Shown: positions 28,289 to 36,652, counted from the stretch's first letter. The stretch: DNA of 64,000 nt from Thioalkalivibrio thiocyanodenitrificans ARhD 1 (GCF_000378965.1 NZ_KB900536.1:1790052-1854051); one strand, 5' to 3'. The notes: generated by a model not told the origin, from the letters alone. Numbers and translations: made by a program.

Positions 28289-30120
28289 ATAGGGGCGGTC
28301 AGCATAGCTGACCGTTCCCCTGCCACACCACCCGGCATGCGGGTCCGCACCGGGCGGTTCGAGAAGTTGAGGTCATGAGAGACGCGGCACTCCCAGCCGC
28401 TCAAAATAGGCAATCGTCAGCACGTGGTGCACGGCAGAGAGGCTGTTATGCCACCAGCGGCGGCTCAGCGCCGCCACCGATTGCGCCACCCGGGCACTGG
28501 CTCCCAGCCGGATCAGTTCCCGGTAGATCGTCTTGCCGCGTCGCCACTGTTTGAGCTGCAAGGACCGTAGGCGGCGGCGTATCCACTCGTCCAGCCTGCG
28601 CCAGACACTGGGGGTTTGCGCCAACCCAAAGTACCCTTTCCAGCCCAGCAGATAACTGCGCAACCTGCCGATCACCTCTGCCATGCTGCACCCGCTGTTG
28701 CGCCGGGTCAGTTGCCTGACCCTCTGCCTGAACGCCTCCAGCGCCTTTTCCGACACCCCGCGTCGCACCTCGCCATCCCCGGACCGCCACAGGGCGTAAC
28801 CAAGGAATTTGCGGCCGAATACGCGGGCCACCGCACTCTTGGATTCATTGATCCGCAAGCGCAGTTTGTCGTAACAGCGCCGCAGCAGACGCATCACCCG
28901 CTCGCCCGCCTTCTGACTGCGCACGTACACGTTGCAGTCGTCGGCGTAGCGGGCGAAGCGATGGCCTCTGCGTTCAAGCGCTCGATCCACTTCGTCCAGC
29001 AACACGTTGGCCAACAGCGGCGAGAGCGGGCCGCCCTGCGGCGTCCCCCCCACGCGCTCGATCACCACACCGCCATCCAGGATGCCCGCGCTCAGGTAGG
29101 CACGCACCAGCCGGATGACCCCGGCATCGTTCACGCGCCTGCTCAGGCGCTCGATCAGGATGTCGTGGTTGACCCGGTCGAAGAACTTCGACAGGTCGAT
29201 GTCCACCACGATGTGGCAACCTTGGCTCACGTAGCGCTGCGCGGCCAGCACCGCGTCCCGCGCCCGGCGACCGGGACGGAACCCGTGGCTGTGCTCGCTG
29301 AAGGTCGGATCAATCTGCGGTTGCAGCACTTGCAGCAGTGCCTGCTGAATCAGACGGTCGGTGACGGTGGGTATCCCCAACTCCCGTTCGCTCCCGTCCG
29401 GCTTCGGGATGCCCACGCGCCGCACAGGCTGCGGCCTGTACGTGCCGTCCAGCAACTGCTGCCGGATGCTCGGCCATGCGTGTTTGAGGTGTTCTCCCGT
29501 CCGGGCTATGTCCAGACCGTCAACACCCGCAGCTCCCTTGTTTGCCTTCACGCGCTTCCAGGCGCGTTGCATGTTCTCCCTCGCGAGCGCCTGCGCCAAC
29601 AGGTCCCGCCCTGCGTCCTCCGATCCTCGTCGCGGGAGGCCGGTTTCATCGCTGGTCCTTCGGGGCAGGGCTTCACCCTGGCCGTTCACAACCCGCCCCG
29701 CTGATGCGGGCATCTGATGCTCTACCGTTCTCATCGACAAGGCGTTTGACGCTCCTTCTCGTTCGGCCCTTCGCCCCTTGTTGGCAGCTACTACGGCCTC
29801 TGCTGACTTCTCGCTCCGGCTCTACACCGTCGCCCTTTCAGGCACAAGGCGAGATCTCCCCGGGTAAGAACGCACCCCTTCACCGCACAACCGCCGCATT
29901 TACGCCGCTTCGCCTTGGCCACGAGAGCTTCGCGGCTTCTTGCCCGCTCGCCCTGCTCGGCAGCGCCTTGTATCCGGTTCTTGTCCATCGGCTCGCGGTT
30001 TACGCTCCACGCTTCCTCCCCACGGTCGGTCACCCTTCCGCAGTTGCGCTTCGCTTCGTTCGCTGTGGCCAGCTTACGGGGGGACTTGCACCCCCAGGAG
30101 TGCGCCCGTGCCGGGCGCAC
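28289..30120 (-). mobile_element. Group IIC intron, complete
   Basis: About 1.83 kb on the minus strand. The 5' end GTGCGCCCGGCACGGGCGCA at 30120 matches the GUGYG consensus, and domain I follows with TGGGGGTGCAAGTCCCCCC. The maturase frame occupies domain IV. Domain V is at 28327-28358, and a domain VI stem ends in CCCCTAT at 28289. The 5' junction directly follows a terminator stem and T run, the known target preference of class C introns. Boundaries were set by eye. Domains I-III (about 29741-30120) contain no gene. Confidence 0.88.
28373..29734 (-). CDS. ltrA: Group II intron reverse transcriptase/maturase
   Basis: 453-residue intron-encoded protein. The reverse-transcriptase fingers and palm include GIPKPDGSERELGIPTVTDR, VDIDLSKFFD, GTPQGGPLSPLLAN and the catalytic YADDCNVYV. 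The X/maturase domain (SYLLGWKGYFGLAQTP) follows. The protein ends after the maturase and DNA-binding region without an HNH endonuclease, as expected for class C introns. All key residues are intact, so it may be active. The start is ATG 29734; a TTG two codons upstream is possible. Confidence 0.93.
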   Translation of the reverse strand: MRTVEHQMPASAGRVVNGQGEALPRRTSDETGLPRRGSEDAGRDLLAQALARENMQRAWKRVKANKGAAGVDGLDIARTGEHLKHAWPSIRQQLLDGTYRPQPVRRVGIPKPDGSERELGIPTVTDRLIQQALLQVLQPQIDPTFSEHSHGFRPGRRARDAVLAAQRYVSQGCHIVVDIDLSKFFDRVNHDILIERLSRRVNDAGVIRLVRAYLSAGILDGGVVIERVGGTPQGGPLSPLLANVLLDEVDRALERRGHRFARYADDCNVYVRSQKAGERVMRLLRRCYDKLRLRINESKSAVARVFGRKFLGYALWRSGDGEVRRGVSEKALEAFRQRVRQLTRRNSGCSMAEVIGRLRSYLLGWKGYFGLAQTPSVWRRLDEWIRRRLRSLQLKQWRRGKTIYRELIRLGASARVAQSVAALSRRWWHNSLSAVHHVLTIAYFERLGVPRLS

Positions 30121-30145
30121 AAAAAAAGCGCGGCCTGGGCCGCGC
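30121..30145 (-). terminator. Intrinsic terminator used as intron target
   Basis: 8-bp stem GCGCGGCC/GGCCGCGC with a two-base loop followed by seven T residues on the minus strand. The intron begins at the next base. The terminated transcript is either the ferredoxin message or a short RNA starting near 30230. Confidence 0.88.
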
Positions 30146-30230
30146 TAATAACCACCAAAGGAGGATGGAGGAGTCCACTGAATCCCGGAGGGGGGCCGGA
30201 ATTCAGTATGTGGTTAGTTTCTAATATAAG
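30121..30230 (-). ncRNA. Candidate small RNA ending at the terminator
   Basis: About 110 bases between an AT-rich start region (with TTGACA at 30244-30239 and TATATT nearby, but not at standard spacing) and the terminator. It contains a hairpin with ACTGAAT/ATTCAGT arms (30177-30207) and a single-stranded stretch with two TCCTCC/CCTCCT motifs that could pair with Shine-Dalgarno sequences. No reading frame is convincing. This is an inference from architecture. Confidence 0.3.
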
Positions 30231-30380
30231 ATTATTGATGTCAAGTGGAACCTGGTCACAAAACGGAGATTCCGGGCCCAACCCGACAAACGGTCGGCAG
30301 ACAGGGGATGCGGGCGGTTTCGGGGCCCCAGGTGATGGCTTGTCACCCCCTCTGCATTCAGAGACAAGGCAAAGAGGGAT

Positions 30381-30480
30381 TTGTTCGTTGTCCGTTGTCC
30401 GTTGTCCGTTGTCCGTTGTCCGTTGTGAATGGTGGCTCCGGCTCTTGACTACATACAACTGACAACTGACAACTGACAAT
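30381..30480. repeat. TTGTCCG / CTGACAA inverted heptamer element
   Basis: The left arm is TTGTTCG followed by five TTGTCCG units and TTGT (30381-30426). The right arm holds three CTGACAA-type units (30455-30480). The core is 28 bases. The right arm ends two bases before the stop codon of the ferredoxin gene. Confidence 0.85.
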
Positions 30481-30482
30481 CT

Positions 30483-30788
30483 TCAGATCCTAAGACGATC
30501 CACCACCCGGCCGTGGACCAGGTGTTCCTGGACGATCTCCTCCACGTCTTCCTCGTCCACATAGGTGTACCAGACGCCCTCGGGATAGACGACCGCCACC
30601 GGGCCCTCATTGCACCGGTCCAGGCAGCCCGCGACGTTGACACGAACCCCGCCCTTGCCGGCGATACCCAGTTCCTTGGATCGGCGCTTGGCGTAGTCGC
30701 GCATCTCGCTGGCACCATAGTTGGCGCAGCAGTTGCCGTCCTCCCGGCAGTTGGTGCAGAAGAAGAGATGGCGCTGATAGTAGGGCAT
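30483..30788 (-). CDS. Thioredoxin-like [2Fe-2S] ferredoxin
   Basis: 101-residue cytoplasmic ferredoxin of the thioredoxin-fold type. It has Cys11 (with Cys14), Cys20/21, Cys55 and Cys59 in the pattern CTNCREDGNCC ... GCLDRC. The segment EGPVAVVYPEGVWYTYV is typical of the family. A terminal reading YVDEEDVEEIVQEHL helix follows. It is a stand-alone gene beside the DUF481 gene; the electron partner is unknown. Its stop codon almost touches a heptamer element. Confidence 0.88.
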   Translation of the reverse strand: MPYYQRHLFFCTNCREDGNCCANYGASEMRDYAKRRSKELGIAGKGGVRVNVAGCLDRCNEGPVAVVYPEGVWYTYVDEEDVEEIVQEHLVHGRVVDRLRI

Positions 30789-30834
30789 GGGGACTCCGGG
30801 GGTCGGGTTGCCCGGGGCACCAGGGCCCCCGGGA

Positions 30835-31572
30835 TCACCAGAAATTGTAAACCAGGCTGACCGCAGTGATGGTATCGGTCTTCTCCCGCCCCTCGGGCAC
30901 CTCGGAGTTGTGCCGGGCGGTCAGGGACAGGCGCATGGCCAGTTGGTCGATGATGTTGGCGGTCAGTGAGGTCACCGACTCCACCTCGGTGTTGTCATTG
31001 CTCTGGATCAGCAGGTCCTGGCCGAAGTAGGCGTTGTCGCCGATCCGGCGCTCCAGATACAGGGCACCACGCAGGATGGCGTGGTCATCGCGCTGGCCAT
31101 CCTCCAATCGGTTTTGCCGGTAACCGACACCGGCCTCCATGTCCAGGCGCGTCCGGTTCGACTCGATCACCCGGTGCCCGTAGCCCACGGAGGTGGACGC
31201 CTGGTAGTCATACCCGCTGAACCGGTCCCTCTCGTAGCGAAAAGCGCCGAAGAGGTACGCCCTGGGCCGAAACTTCCAGTCGCTCTTGAAACCGCCCACA
31301 TAGCGCGTCGCCGTGGACTCGCTGTCCTCGGAACGCCTGAGGGCCTCGAGTTGCAGGGTATGACGCCATATCTCCTCTTCAAAGCGGACCCGGGACTTCG
31401 CATTGATGCTTTCGGACTCGGTGTTGCCGGTGGTCCACACCGCACCCAACTCGGCAAATCCGCTCCAGCCCGCTTCGTCACCCCACTCGTCGGCCTGGGC
31501 CGGCACAGCCAGCAGCAGGGCCGCGCACAGGGAACTGATAGACTGTATTACCACTCGATTGAGAACAGGCAC
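30835..31572 (-). CDS. DUF481 outer-membrane beta-barrel protein (YdiY-like)
   Basis: 245-residue secreted protein. A signal peptide of about 27 residues ends AQA; the mature protein starts DEWGDEAGWSGFAELGAVWTTGNTES, the typical DUF481 opening. It has alternating amphipathic strands and a terminal aromatic residue (LVYNFW), indicating a small outer-membrane barrel. A GTG start with GGGAGGTGCC just upstream is chosen. Function is unknown; family members respond to envelope conditions. Confidence 0.85.
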   Translation of the reverse strand: MPVLNRVVIQSISSLCAALLLAVPAQADEWGDEAGWSGFAELGAVWTTGNTESESINAKSRVRFEEEIWRHTLQLEALRRSEDSESTATRYVGGFKSDWKFRPRAYLFGAFRYERDRFSGYDYQASTSVGYGHRVIESNRTRLDMEAGVGYRQNRLEDGQRDDHAILRGALYLERRIGDNAYFGQDLLIQSNDNTEVESVTSLTANIIDQLAMRLSLTARHNSEVPEGREKTDTITAVSLVYNFW

Positions 31573-31779
31573 GGCACCTCCCTGACGAATTGAGCCGGGG
31601 TTTGCGCCGATACCCTAACAAATCCCGAATGATCATCCCCAATACCCCCAGGAAAACATCGGTGAAATCTGCAGACAGGATCACGATGTCCGGCTCCGGA
31701 GACAGACAGGATTGGCGTGACAAGGCGGTGTCCGCCCTTTATCTCCAAGCGTTCCCCTTGCATCGTATCGGCGACCTGC

Positions 31780-32994
31780 ATGCCGCTTGAGGATACCGAT
31801 CGCTGCGTCATGTGCGGGCTGTGCCTGCCCCACTGCCCCACCTACGGGCTCACCCGGCAGGAAGGGGATTCCCCGCGCGGACGCATCAGTCTCATGCAGG
31901 CCCTGGCCGGCGGACAACTGCCGGCGGATGACCGCCTGACCGCGCATCTGGACGGCTGCCTGGGCTGCCGGGCCTGCGAGGCCATGTGCCCGTCCGGCGT
32001 GCCCTTCGGGCGGCTGATGGATGAAGGCCGTGCACTGCTGCGGGAGATGCGGGAGGATCGCCCGAAGCTACCGGCCCTGGCACGCCCCCTGTTGCGCAGC
32101 GATCGGATCGGGCGCAGTGCCGCCGCGCTGCTGCACGCCTACCAGCGCAGCGGGGTCCACGGCACCCTGTCGCGCGCGCTGGATCGGGGCCGTCTCGGGC
32201 GGGCCCTGTCGCTGCTGCCGCCCGGTGCTGCCCCGGCCATCCCCGGAGGCCTCCACAGGCCCGCGGGCACACCCCGCGGCCGGGTGAGCCTCTTCACCGG
32301 CTGCACGGGCGCGGCCTTCGAGGGCGGGGCGCTGGCGGCGGCCCGCGACCTGCTGCTGGCCCTGGGCCACGAGGTGGACATACCGGGAGGTCAGGATTGC
32401 TGCGGGGCACTGGACCTGCACGCGGGCGATGCCGCGGCGGCGCGTGCCTGCGCCACACGGAACCTGGCGGCCCTCGGGGCACCGGATACCCCGGTGATCG
32501 CGCTCAACAGCGGTTGTCGCACCCAGCTGCACGAATATGCGCAACTCCTGCCCGGGGAGGCCGGCGGCACTTTCGCCGACCGGGTGCGCGATCTGTGCGG
32601 CTTCCTCCTGGAGCAGGACCTGGAGTCACTGACCGTCGATTCACGCCCGGCCACGGTGGCCGTGCACCTGCCCTGCACCCTGCGCAACGTGCTCAGGGAA
32701 CACGGCGCCATGCTGGCACTCCTGCGCCGCCTGCCGGGCACCGAGGTGGTGGAGCTGGAAGGCAACGCGTACTGCTGCGGCGCCGCCGGTACGCACATGA
32801 TCTCTCACCCGCAGGCCGCCGATGCGCTGCTTGCGCCCAAGATCGAGGCGGTCAGGCGACTCGGCCCGCAGGCGGTCATCACCGCCAACATCGGCTGCAG
32901 CCTGCATTTTCAGGCAGGATTGCGGCAGGCGGACATCGACATCCCTGTGGTGACACCGGCGGAATGGATTTGGTCGCTTGTCAGTGGTCAGTAG
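31780..32994 (+). CDS. glcF: Glycolate oxidase iron-sulfur subunit (GlcF-like)
   Basis: 404-residue Fe-S protein. Two [4Fe-4S] motifs are at Cys9-12-15-19 and Cys60-63-66-70, followed by two cysteine-rich CCG domains (GGQDCCGALDLH and EGNAYCCGAAGTH). This is the layout of GlcF, which passes electrons from glycolate dehydrogenase to the quinone pool. glcD/E are not adjacent, so a related (Fe-S) oxidoreductase subunit is possible. The last residues LVSGQ and the TAG stop are encoded within the left arm of a heptamer element. Confidence 0.85.
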   Translation: MPLEDTDRCVMCGLCLPHCPTYGLTRQEGDSPRGRISLMQALAGGQLPADDRLTAHLDGCLGCRACEAMCPSGVPFGRLMDEGRALLREMREDRPKLPALARPLLRSDRIGRSAAALLHAYQRSGVHGTLSRALDRGRLGRALSLLPPGAAPAIPGGLHRPAGTPRGRVSLFTGCTGAAFEGGALAAARDLLLALGHEVDIPGGQDCCGALDLHAGDAAAARACATRNLAALGAPDTPVIALNSGCRTQLHEYAQLLPGEAGGTFADRVRDLCGFLLEQDLESLTVDSRPATVAVHLPCTLRNVLREHGAMLALLRRLPGTEVVELEGNAYCCGAAGTHMISHPQAADALLAPKIEAVRRLGPQAVITANIGCSLHFQAGLRQADIDIPVVTPAEWIWSLVSGQ

Positions 32995-33068
32995 TCCGTT
33001 GAAAAATGCGACAATCTACTGACAACTGACAACTGACAACTGACAACTGACAACTGACAACTGACCAA
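32978..33068. repeat. CTGACAA heptamer element between glcF and coq7
   Basis: The left arm CTTGTCAGTGGTCAGTAG (32978 on) is degenerate and contains the glcF stop. The right arm has six perfect CTGACAA units plus one variant (33019-33067) and ends four bases before the coq7 ATG. The core of about 17 bases is between the arms. Confidence 0.88.
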
Positions 33069-33071
33069 CCC

Positions 33072-33713
33072 ATGCGAACCCTGACCCTGACCGACCGGCT
33101 TCTGAGCGGCGTGGACAACGCGCTGCGCACCCTGCTCACCACACCCGCGGGCACGGGGCGTCCGACGCCGGGGGCGACACTGGCCGAGGGGGCATTGCAG
33201 GACGCCGAACGCGCCCACGCGGGACGGCTGATGCGGGTGAACCACGCTGGCGAGGTCTCGGCTCAGGGGCTCTACCAGGGCCAGGCACTCACGGCACGCG
33301 ACCCCGGGGTGCGCAAGACCATGGAGCGCTCCGCCCAGGAGGAGAACGATCACCTGCGCTGGTGCGAGGCGCGCATGAATGCCCTCGGCACTCACGCCAG
33401 TTTCCTCAACCCCCTGTGGTACACGGGTTCCTTTGCCCTCGGCGCCCTTGCCGGGATCGCCGGGGATCGCTGGAGCCTGGGATTCGTGGCGGAGACGGAA
33501 CGCCAGGTGGTGCGCCACCTGGACAAACATCTGCACAGCCTGCCCCAGGCCGATGAGCGTTCCCGCGCGGTGGTGGTGCAGATGAAGTACGACGAGGCGC
33601 ACCATGGCGCCATCGCCACGGACCTGGGCGGCACGCAGCTGCCCTGGCTGGTGAGAGAGGTGATGATGCCCGCCATGTCCCGGGTGATGACACGCACCGC
33701 TTACTGGGTATGA
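33072..33713 (+). CDS. coq7: 2-polyprenyl-3-methyl-6-methoxy-1,4-benzoquinone monooxygenase
   Basis: 213-residue di-iron hydroxylase of ubiquinone synthesis, acting at the inner membrane. Iron ligands fit Glu61 (NHAGEVSAQ), Glu91/His94 (EENDHL) and the C-terminal DEAHH. Coq7 replaces UbiF in many gammaproteobacteria and lies near speD and vfr in Pseudomonas, as here. No Shine-Dalgarno sequence is visible: the heptamer array runs up to four bases before the ATG. Confidence 0.95.
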   Translation: MRTLTLTDRLLSGVDNALRTLLTTPAGTGRPTPGATLAEGALQDAERAHAGRLMRVNHAGEVSAQGLYQGQALTARDPGVRKTMERSAQEENDHLRWCEARMNALGTHASFLNPLWYTGSFALGALAGIAGDRWSLGFVAETERQVVRHLDKHLHSLPQADERSRAVVVQMKYDEAHHGAIATDLGGTQLPWLVREVMMPAMSRVMTRTAYWV

Positions 33714-33721
33714 GAGCGCCA

Positions 33722-33810
33722 GAGACAGGATACAAGAGGCAAGATACAAGAAAGGGCGGCGGGGCAACTCAAAGCCTCCCTCTTGTATCTTGCATCTTGT
33801 CTCTTGTATC
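33722..33810. repeat. ATACAAGA inverted word element between coq7 and speD
   Basis: Left arm 33722-33756 (GATACAAGAGGCAAGATACA) and right arm 33778-33810 are imperfect inverted copies of ATACAAGA/CAAGAT words around a 21-base core. The right arm reaches the first base of the speD stop codon complement. Confidence 0.8.
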
Positions 33811-34622
33811 TAACTCTTTCCTATATTCTTCCCGTAGAAGATCTCCGCCATCTCCCGTTGCAGCAGGCGCTCGATGCGCTTGAGGTCCTTGGCGGAATAA
33901 TCTTCCTTGCCCAGGCCGAACAGGTAGTTGTCGATGTCGAACTCCTTGATCAGCATCTTGGTGTGGAACAGGTACTCCTGGTAGACGTTCACATCCACCA
34001 TCTGGTAACGGTCCTGGGTGTCCCTGGACAGGAAGTTCTGGATGGAGTTGATCTTGTGGTCGATGAAGTGCTTCTTGCCGCGGATATCCCGGGTGAACCC
34101 GCGCACCCGGTAGTCCATGATCACGATATCGGACTCCAGGCTGTGGATGAGGAAGTTCAGGGCCCGCAACGGTGAGATGCGCCCGCAGGTGGACACATCG
34201 ATATCGGCGCGAAAGGTGCTGATGCCGCCGGCCGGGTGGCTCTCAGGATACGTATGCACCGTGATGTGGCTCTTGTCCAGATGGGCCAGCACGGTCTCGG
34301 GCAGCGGCCCCGGACCCGGGGGCTCGGTATAGCCGATCTTCTCGGTGGCGACGGGTTCCTCGGAGATCAGCATGGTGACGCTGGCCCCCTGGGGCTCGTA
34401 GTCCTGGCGGGAGATATCCAGAACGTTGGCACCGATGATGTTGGCCACCTCGGTGAGGATCTGGGTGAGCCGCTCGGCGTTGTAGGCCTCGTCGATGTAC
34501 TCGATGTACTCGCCCCGATGCTGCTCGCTGGGCGCATAGCAGATATCGTAGATGTTGAAGCTCAGGCTCTTGGTGAGGTTGTTGAAACCGTGGAGCTTGA
34601 TGCGCTTGTTGTGAGGTCCCAC
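33810..34622 (-). CDS. speD: S-adenosylmethionine decarboxylase proenzyme
   Basis: Pyruvoyl enzyme supplying aminopropyl groups for spermidine. It is 270 residues from a GTG at 34622 (E. coli 264), with self-cleavage expected between Lys117 and Ser118 in [16 protein letters not shown]. Conserved [14 protein letters not shown] starts near residue 9. An in-frame ATG at 34670 is rejected because a strong promoter overlaps it; a TTG at 34625 is an alternative. GGGGAC lies upstream as a weak ribosome site. The neighbourhood speD-OsmC-vfr-trpC matches Pseudomonas. Confidence 0.93.
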   Translation of the reverse strand: MGPHNKRIKLHGFNNLTKSLSFNIYDICYAPSEQHRGEYIEYIDEAYNAERLTQILTEVANIIGANVLDISRQDYEPQGASVTMLISEEPVATEKIGYTEPPGPGPLPETVLAHLDKSHITVHTYPESHPAGGISTFRADIDVSTCGRISPLRALNFLIHSLESDIVIMDYRVRGFTRDIRGKKHFIDHKINSIQNFLSRDTQDRYQMVDVNVYQEYLFHTKMLIKEFDIDNYLFGLGKEDYSAKDLKRIERLLQREMAEIFYGKNIGKS

Positions 34623-34649
34623 CAATGTCGCGTCCCCGCAAAAAGTCGC

Positions 34650-34677
34650 ATTGTAGGGGTGCGGCCCCATGAGTCAA
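34650..34677 (-). promoter_or_regulatory. Predicted sigma-70 promoter of speD
   Basis: TTGACT (34677-34672) and TACAAT (34655-34650) with 16-base spacing on the minus strand. The start site would be near 34643, about 20 bases before the GTG chosen for speD. Confidence 0.6.
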
Positions 34678-34703
34678 TCGAAACGCCCGTCGGGCGGCGG
34701 AAT

Positions 34704-35126
34704 TCAGGCGGACGCGTCGCCCGACCGGCAGGCCTCGGCGATGGGTGGATGCCAGATCATCTGCACCCGATTGCCCTCCGGATCCCGGCAGTAGAAGCTG
34801 CGCGCACCGTCGCGATGGGTGCGCGGCGCGGTGTCCATGGGCACTCCATGGGCCTTGAGAAAGTCGTACCACGGGTCCACATCCGCCTCCCGGCGAAGGA
34901 TGAAACCCAGATGGTCCAGGCGCGACTCGATCTCCTCCACCGGCCCCACATGCAGCGCCAGGTTGTCGCAGCCGGAGGTGAGATAGAGGTTCTCGGAATC
35001 CGGCCGCCATTCAACCCGCATGCCCAGCAGTTCCACGTAAAAATGCTCGCAGGCGGCCAGGTCCTTTACGAACAAGGCCACGTGGCGCATGCCCGCGGTG
35101 GCAGGAGGGCGCTGCGGCATGCTCAT
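34704..35126 (-). CDS. VOC-family glyoxalase-like protein
   Basis: 140-residue vicinal-oxygen-chelate fold protein with paired beta-alpha-beta-beta-beta modules. Metal-ligand-type residues are His15 (MRHVALFVKD) and a C-terminal Glu in DPEGNRVQM. The substrate is unknown; glyoxalase or dioxygenase-like relatives share this layout. Its ATG overlaps the OsmC stop by four bases, so the two are co-translated. Confidence 0.82.
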   Translation of the reverse strand: MSMPQRPPATAGMRHVALFVKDLAACEHFYVELLGMRVEWRPDSENLYLTSGCDNLALHVGPVEEIESRLDHLGFILRREADVDPWYDFLKAHGVPMDTAPRTHRDGARSFYCRDPEGNRVQMIWHPPIAEACRSGDASA

Positions 35127-35557
35127 TCGCCCTGCGCGGGACAGGCCTCGCGCACCTCGAAGTCGTGGGTGATCTCGGCGGTGGCGCCCAGCATCACGGA
35201 GGCGGAACAGTACTTCTCGGCGGAAAGCTTCACGGCCCGCTCCACGTGACGTTCCTGCACATCCCGGCCCACGACGATGTAATGCACGTGAATGCGAGTG
35301 AACACCCTGGGCTCCGTCTCGGCTCGCTCGGCCTCCACCTCAACCTGGCAATCCGTCACAGACTGCCGGGACTTTTGCAGTATCATGACCACGTCGAAGG
35401 CGGTGCAGCCGCCCAGCCCCAGGAGCAGCATCTCCATGGGGCGCGGCGCCAGGTCACGGCCGCCCAAGTCAGGGGCCCCGTCCATGATCACGGCGTGACC
35501 ACTGCCGGTCTCGCCGACAAAGCTCATGTGATCCAGCCACTTGACCCGTACCTTCAT
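35123..35557 (-). CDS. OsmC/YhfA-family protein
   Basis: 144-residue OsmC-fold protein. The conserved Cys pair is in GLGGCTAFDVV (Cys51) and KYCSASVM, the arrangement used for hydroperoxide reduction in OsmC/Ohr; the YhfA branch fits the sequence PRPMEMLLLGLGGC best. It lies divergent from crp/vfr, as in Pseudomonas. It is the first gene of an OsmC-VOC pair. Confidence 0.88.
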   Translation of the reverse strand: MKVRVKWLDHMSFVGETGSGHAVIMDGAPDLGGRDLAPRPMEMLLLGLGGCTAFDVVMILQKSRQSVTDCQVEVEAERAETEPRVFTRIHVHYIVVGRDVQERHVERAVKLSAEKYCSASVMLGATAEITHDFEVREACPAQGE

Positions 35558-35731
35558 GACAGGGATTGTCCCTCCGTGCTATGTTTCATTGGCCGGATTG
35601 TGTCATTGGTTCAGGACCCGGCGGTTCTTGCAAAAAACCGTTCATATCAAGGGGTTGCGCGATTCAACGAGCAACGAGACAGCGCACCATCCCGGCTGCG
35701 GATTGATCGGGACGACCCCATCGAGGCCGAC

Positions 35732-36370
35732 ATGAGCATCCTGCAAAGGCAAAAACCCGTGCAAGATCCAGCGCTGGAGAAGCTGCTGGGCCACTGCCAC
35801 AGAAGGCAGTACCCCGCTCGATCCACCATCGTGCATGCCGGAGACCAGCCCGACACCCTGTACTATATCATCCAGGGTTCCGTGAGCGTGACCATCGAGG
35901 ACGACGAGGGCCACGAGATGGTGCTCGCCTATCTCAACCCCGGCCAGTTCTTCGGGGAGATGGGTATTTTCTCGGCCCAGGCGCGCAGTGCCGGCATCAC
36001 CACCCGCAGCCCCACGGAAACCGCCGAGATCCACTATCCCAAGTTTCTGGAAGTGGCGATGCAGGATCCTCAGATCCTGTTCCTTCTCGCCTCCCAACTT
36101 GCCATGCGCCTGCGCGACACCAGCCGCAAGGTCATCGACCTGGCCTTCCTGGATGTCACCGGCCGCATCGCCCGTACCCTGGTGGAACTGGCCCACCAGC
36201 CCGACGCACTGACCCACCCCGACGGCATGCAGATCCGCATCACCCGCCAGGAACTGGCCAAGATCGTGGGGTGTTCGCGCGAAATGGCCGGGCGCGTGCT
36301 CAAGGACCTGGAGGAACGCGAGCTCATCACCGCCCACGGCAAGACCATCGTCGTCTTCGGGGTTCGCTGA
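35732..36370 (+). CDS. vfr: cAMP receptor protein (Vfr/CRP)
   Basis: 212-residue global regulator (Vfr 214). A cyclic-nucleotide-binding domain (about 20-130) contains GQFFGEMGIF and ARSAGITTRS, the phosphate-binding cassette with Gly, Glu and Arg conserved. A long dimer helix follows, then a helix-turn-helix (TRQELAKIVGCSREMAGRVL). ATG 35732 gives the family length. Synteny with OsmC, speD and trpC supports Vfr/CRP rather than a paralogue such as FNR; no N-terminal Cys cluster is present. Confidence 0.94.
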   Translation: MSILQRQKPVQDPALEKLLGHCHRRQYPARSTIVHAGDQPDTLYYIIQGSVSVTIEDDEGHEMVLAYLNPGQFFGEMGIFSAQARSAGITTRSPTETAEIHYPKFLEVAMQDPQILFLLASQLAMRLRDTSRKVIDLAFLDVTGRIARTLVELAHQPDALTHPDGMQIRITRQELAKIVGCSREMAGRVLKDLEERELITAHGKTIVVFGVR

Positions 36371-36384
36371 TCAACCGGCTTTTT

Positions 36385-36448
36385 CGCCACGAAGCGCGAA
36401 GGGTTTTTGACCTGATCGCTCCGTGCCTCTTATGCGCTTCGTGGTTGA
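36385..36448. repeat. ACGAAGCGC inverted element
   Basis: CGCCACGAAGCGCGAAGG (36385) and its inverted partner ATGCGCTTCGTGG (36432) enclose about 28 bases, 14 bases after the vfr stop. The same words recur at 45194-45443. This and the next palindrome fill the 348-base vfr-trpC gap, which holds no gene. Confidence 0.75.
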
Positions 36449-36500
36449 GCATCCCGGTGCCGGGCACATCGGGCGCCGCCCAAGGAATCTCTCTCGAAAA

Positions 36501-36652
36501 GCCGCCACGCACGCCAGGAAAACCGGACATCAGGTAGGTTGGGGTGAGGGACGAACCCCAACATGAGATACCTGATCCCGGCCAATGCTGTTGGGGTTCG
36601 CGCTGCTCACCCCAACCTACACATGCTTCAAATTCCTGGCGTGCGTGGCAGC
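36501..36652. repeat. Nested palindrome ACGCCAGG around GTAGGTTGGGG hairpin
   Basis: Outer arms GCCGCCACGCACGCCAGGAA (36501-36520) and its complement (36633-36652) match at 19 of 20 positions. Inside lies the GTAGGTTGGGGTGAG hairpin (arms 36534-36562 and 36590-36620). The same nesting is seen at 45239-45407. Confidence 0.85.

Noticed and set aside
29791-30120. 109-codon minus-strand frame upstream of the maturase
   Set aside because: It lies in domains I-III of the group II intron, which are structural RNA.
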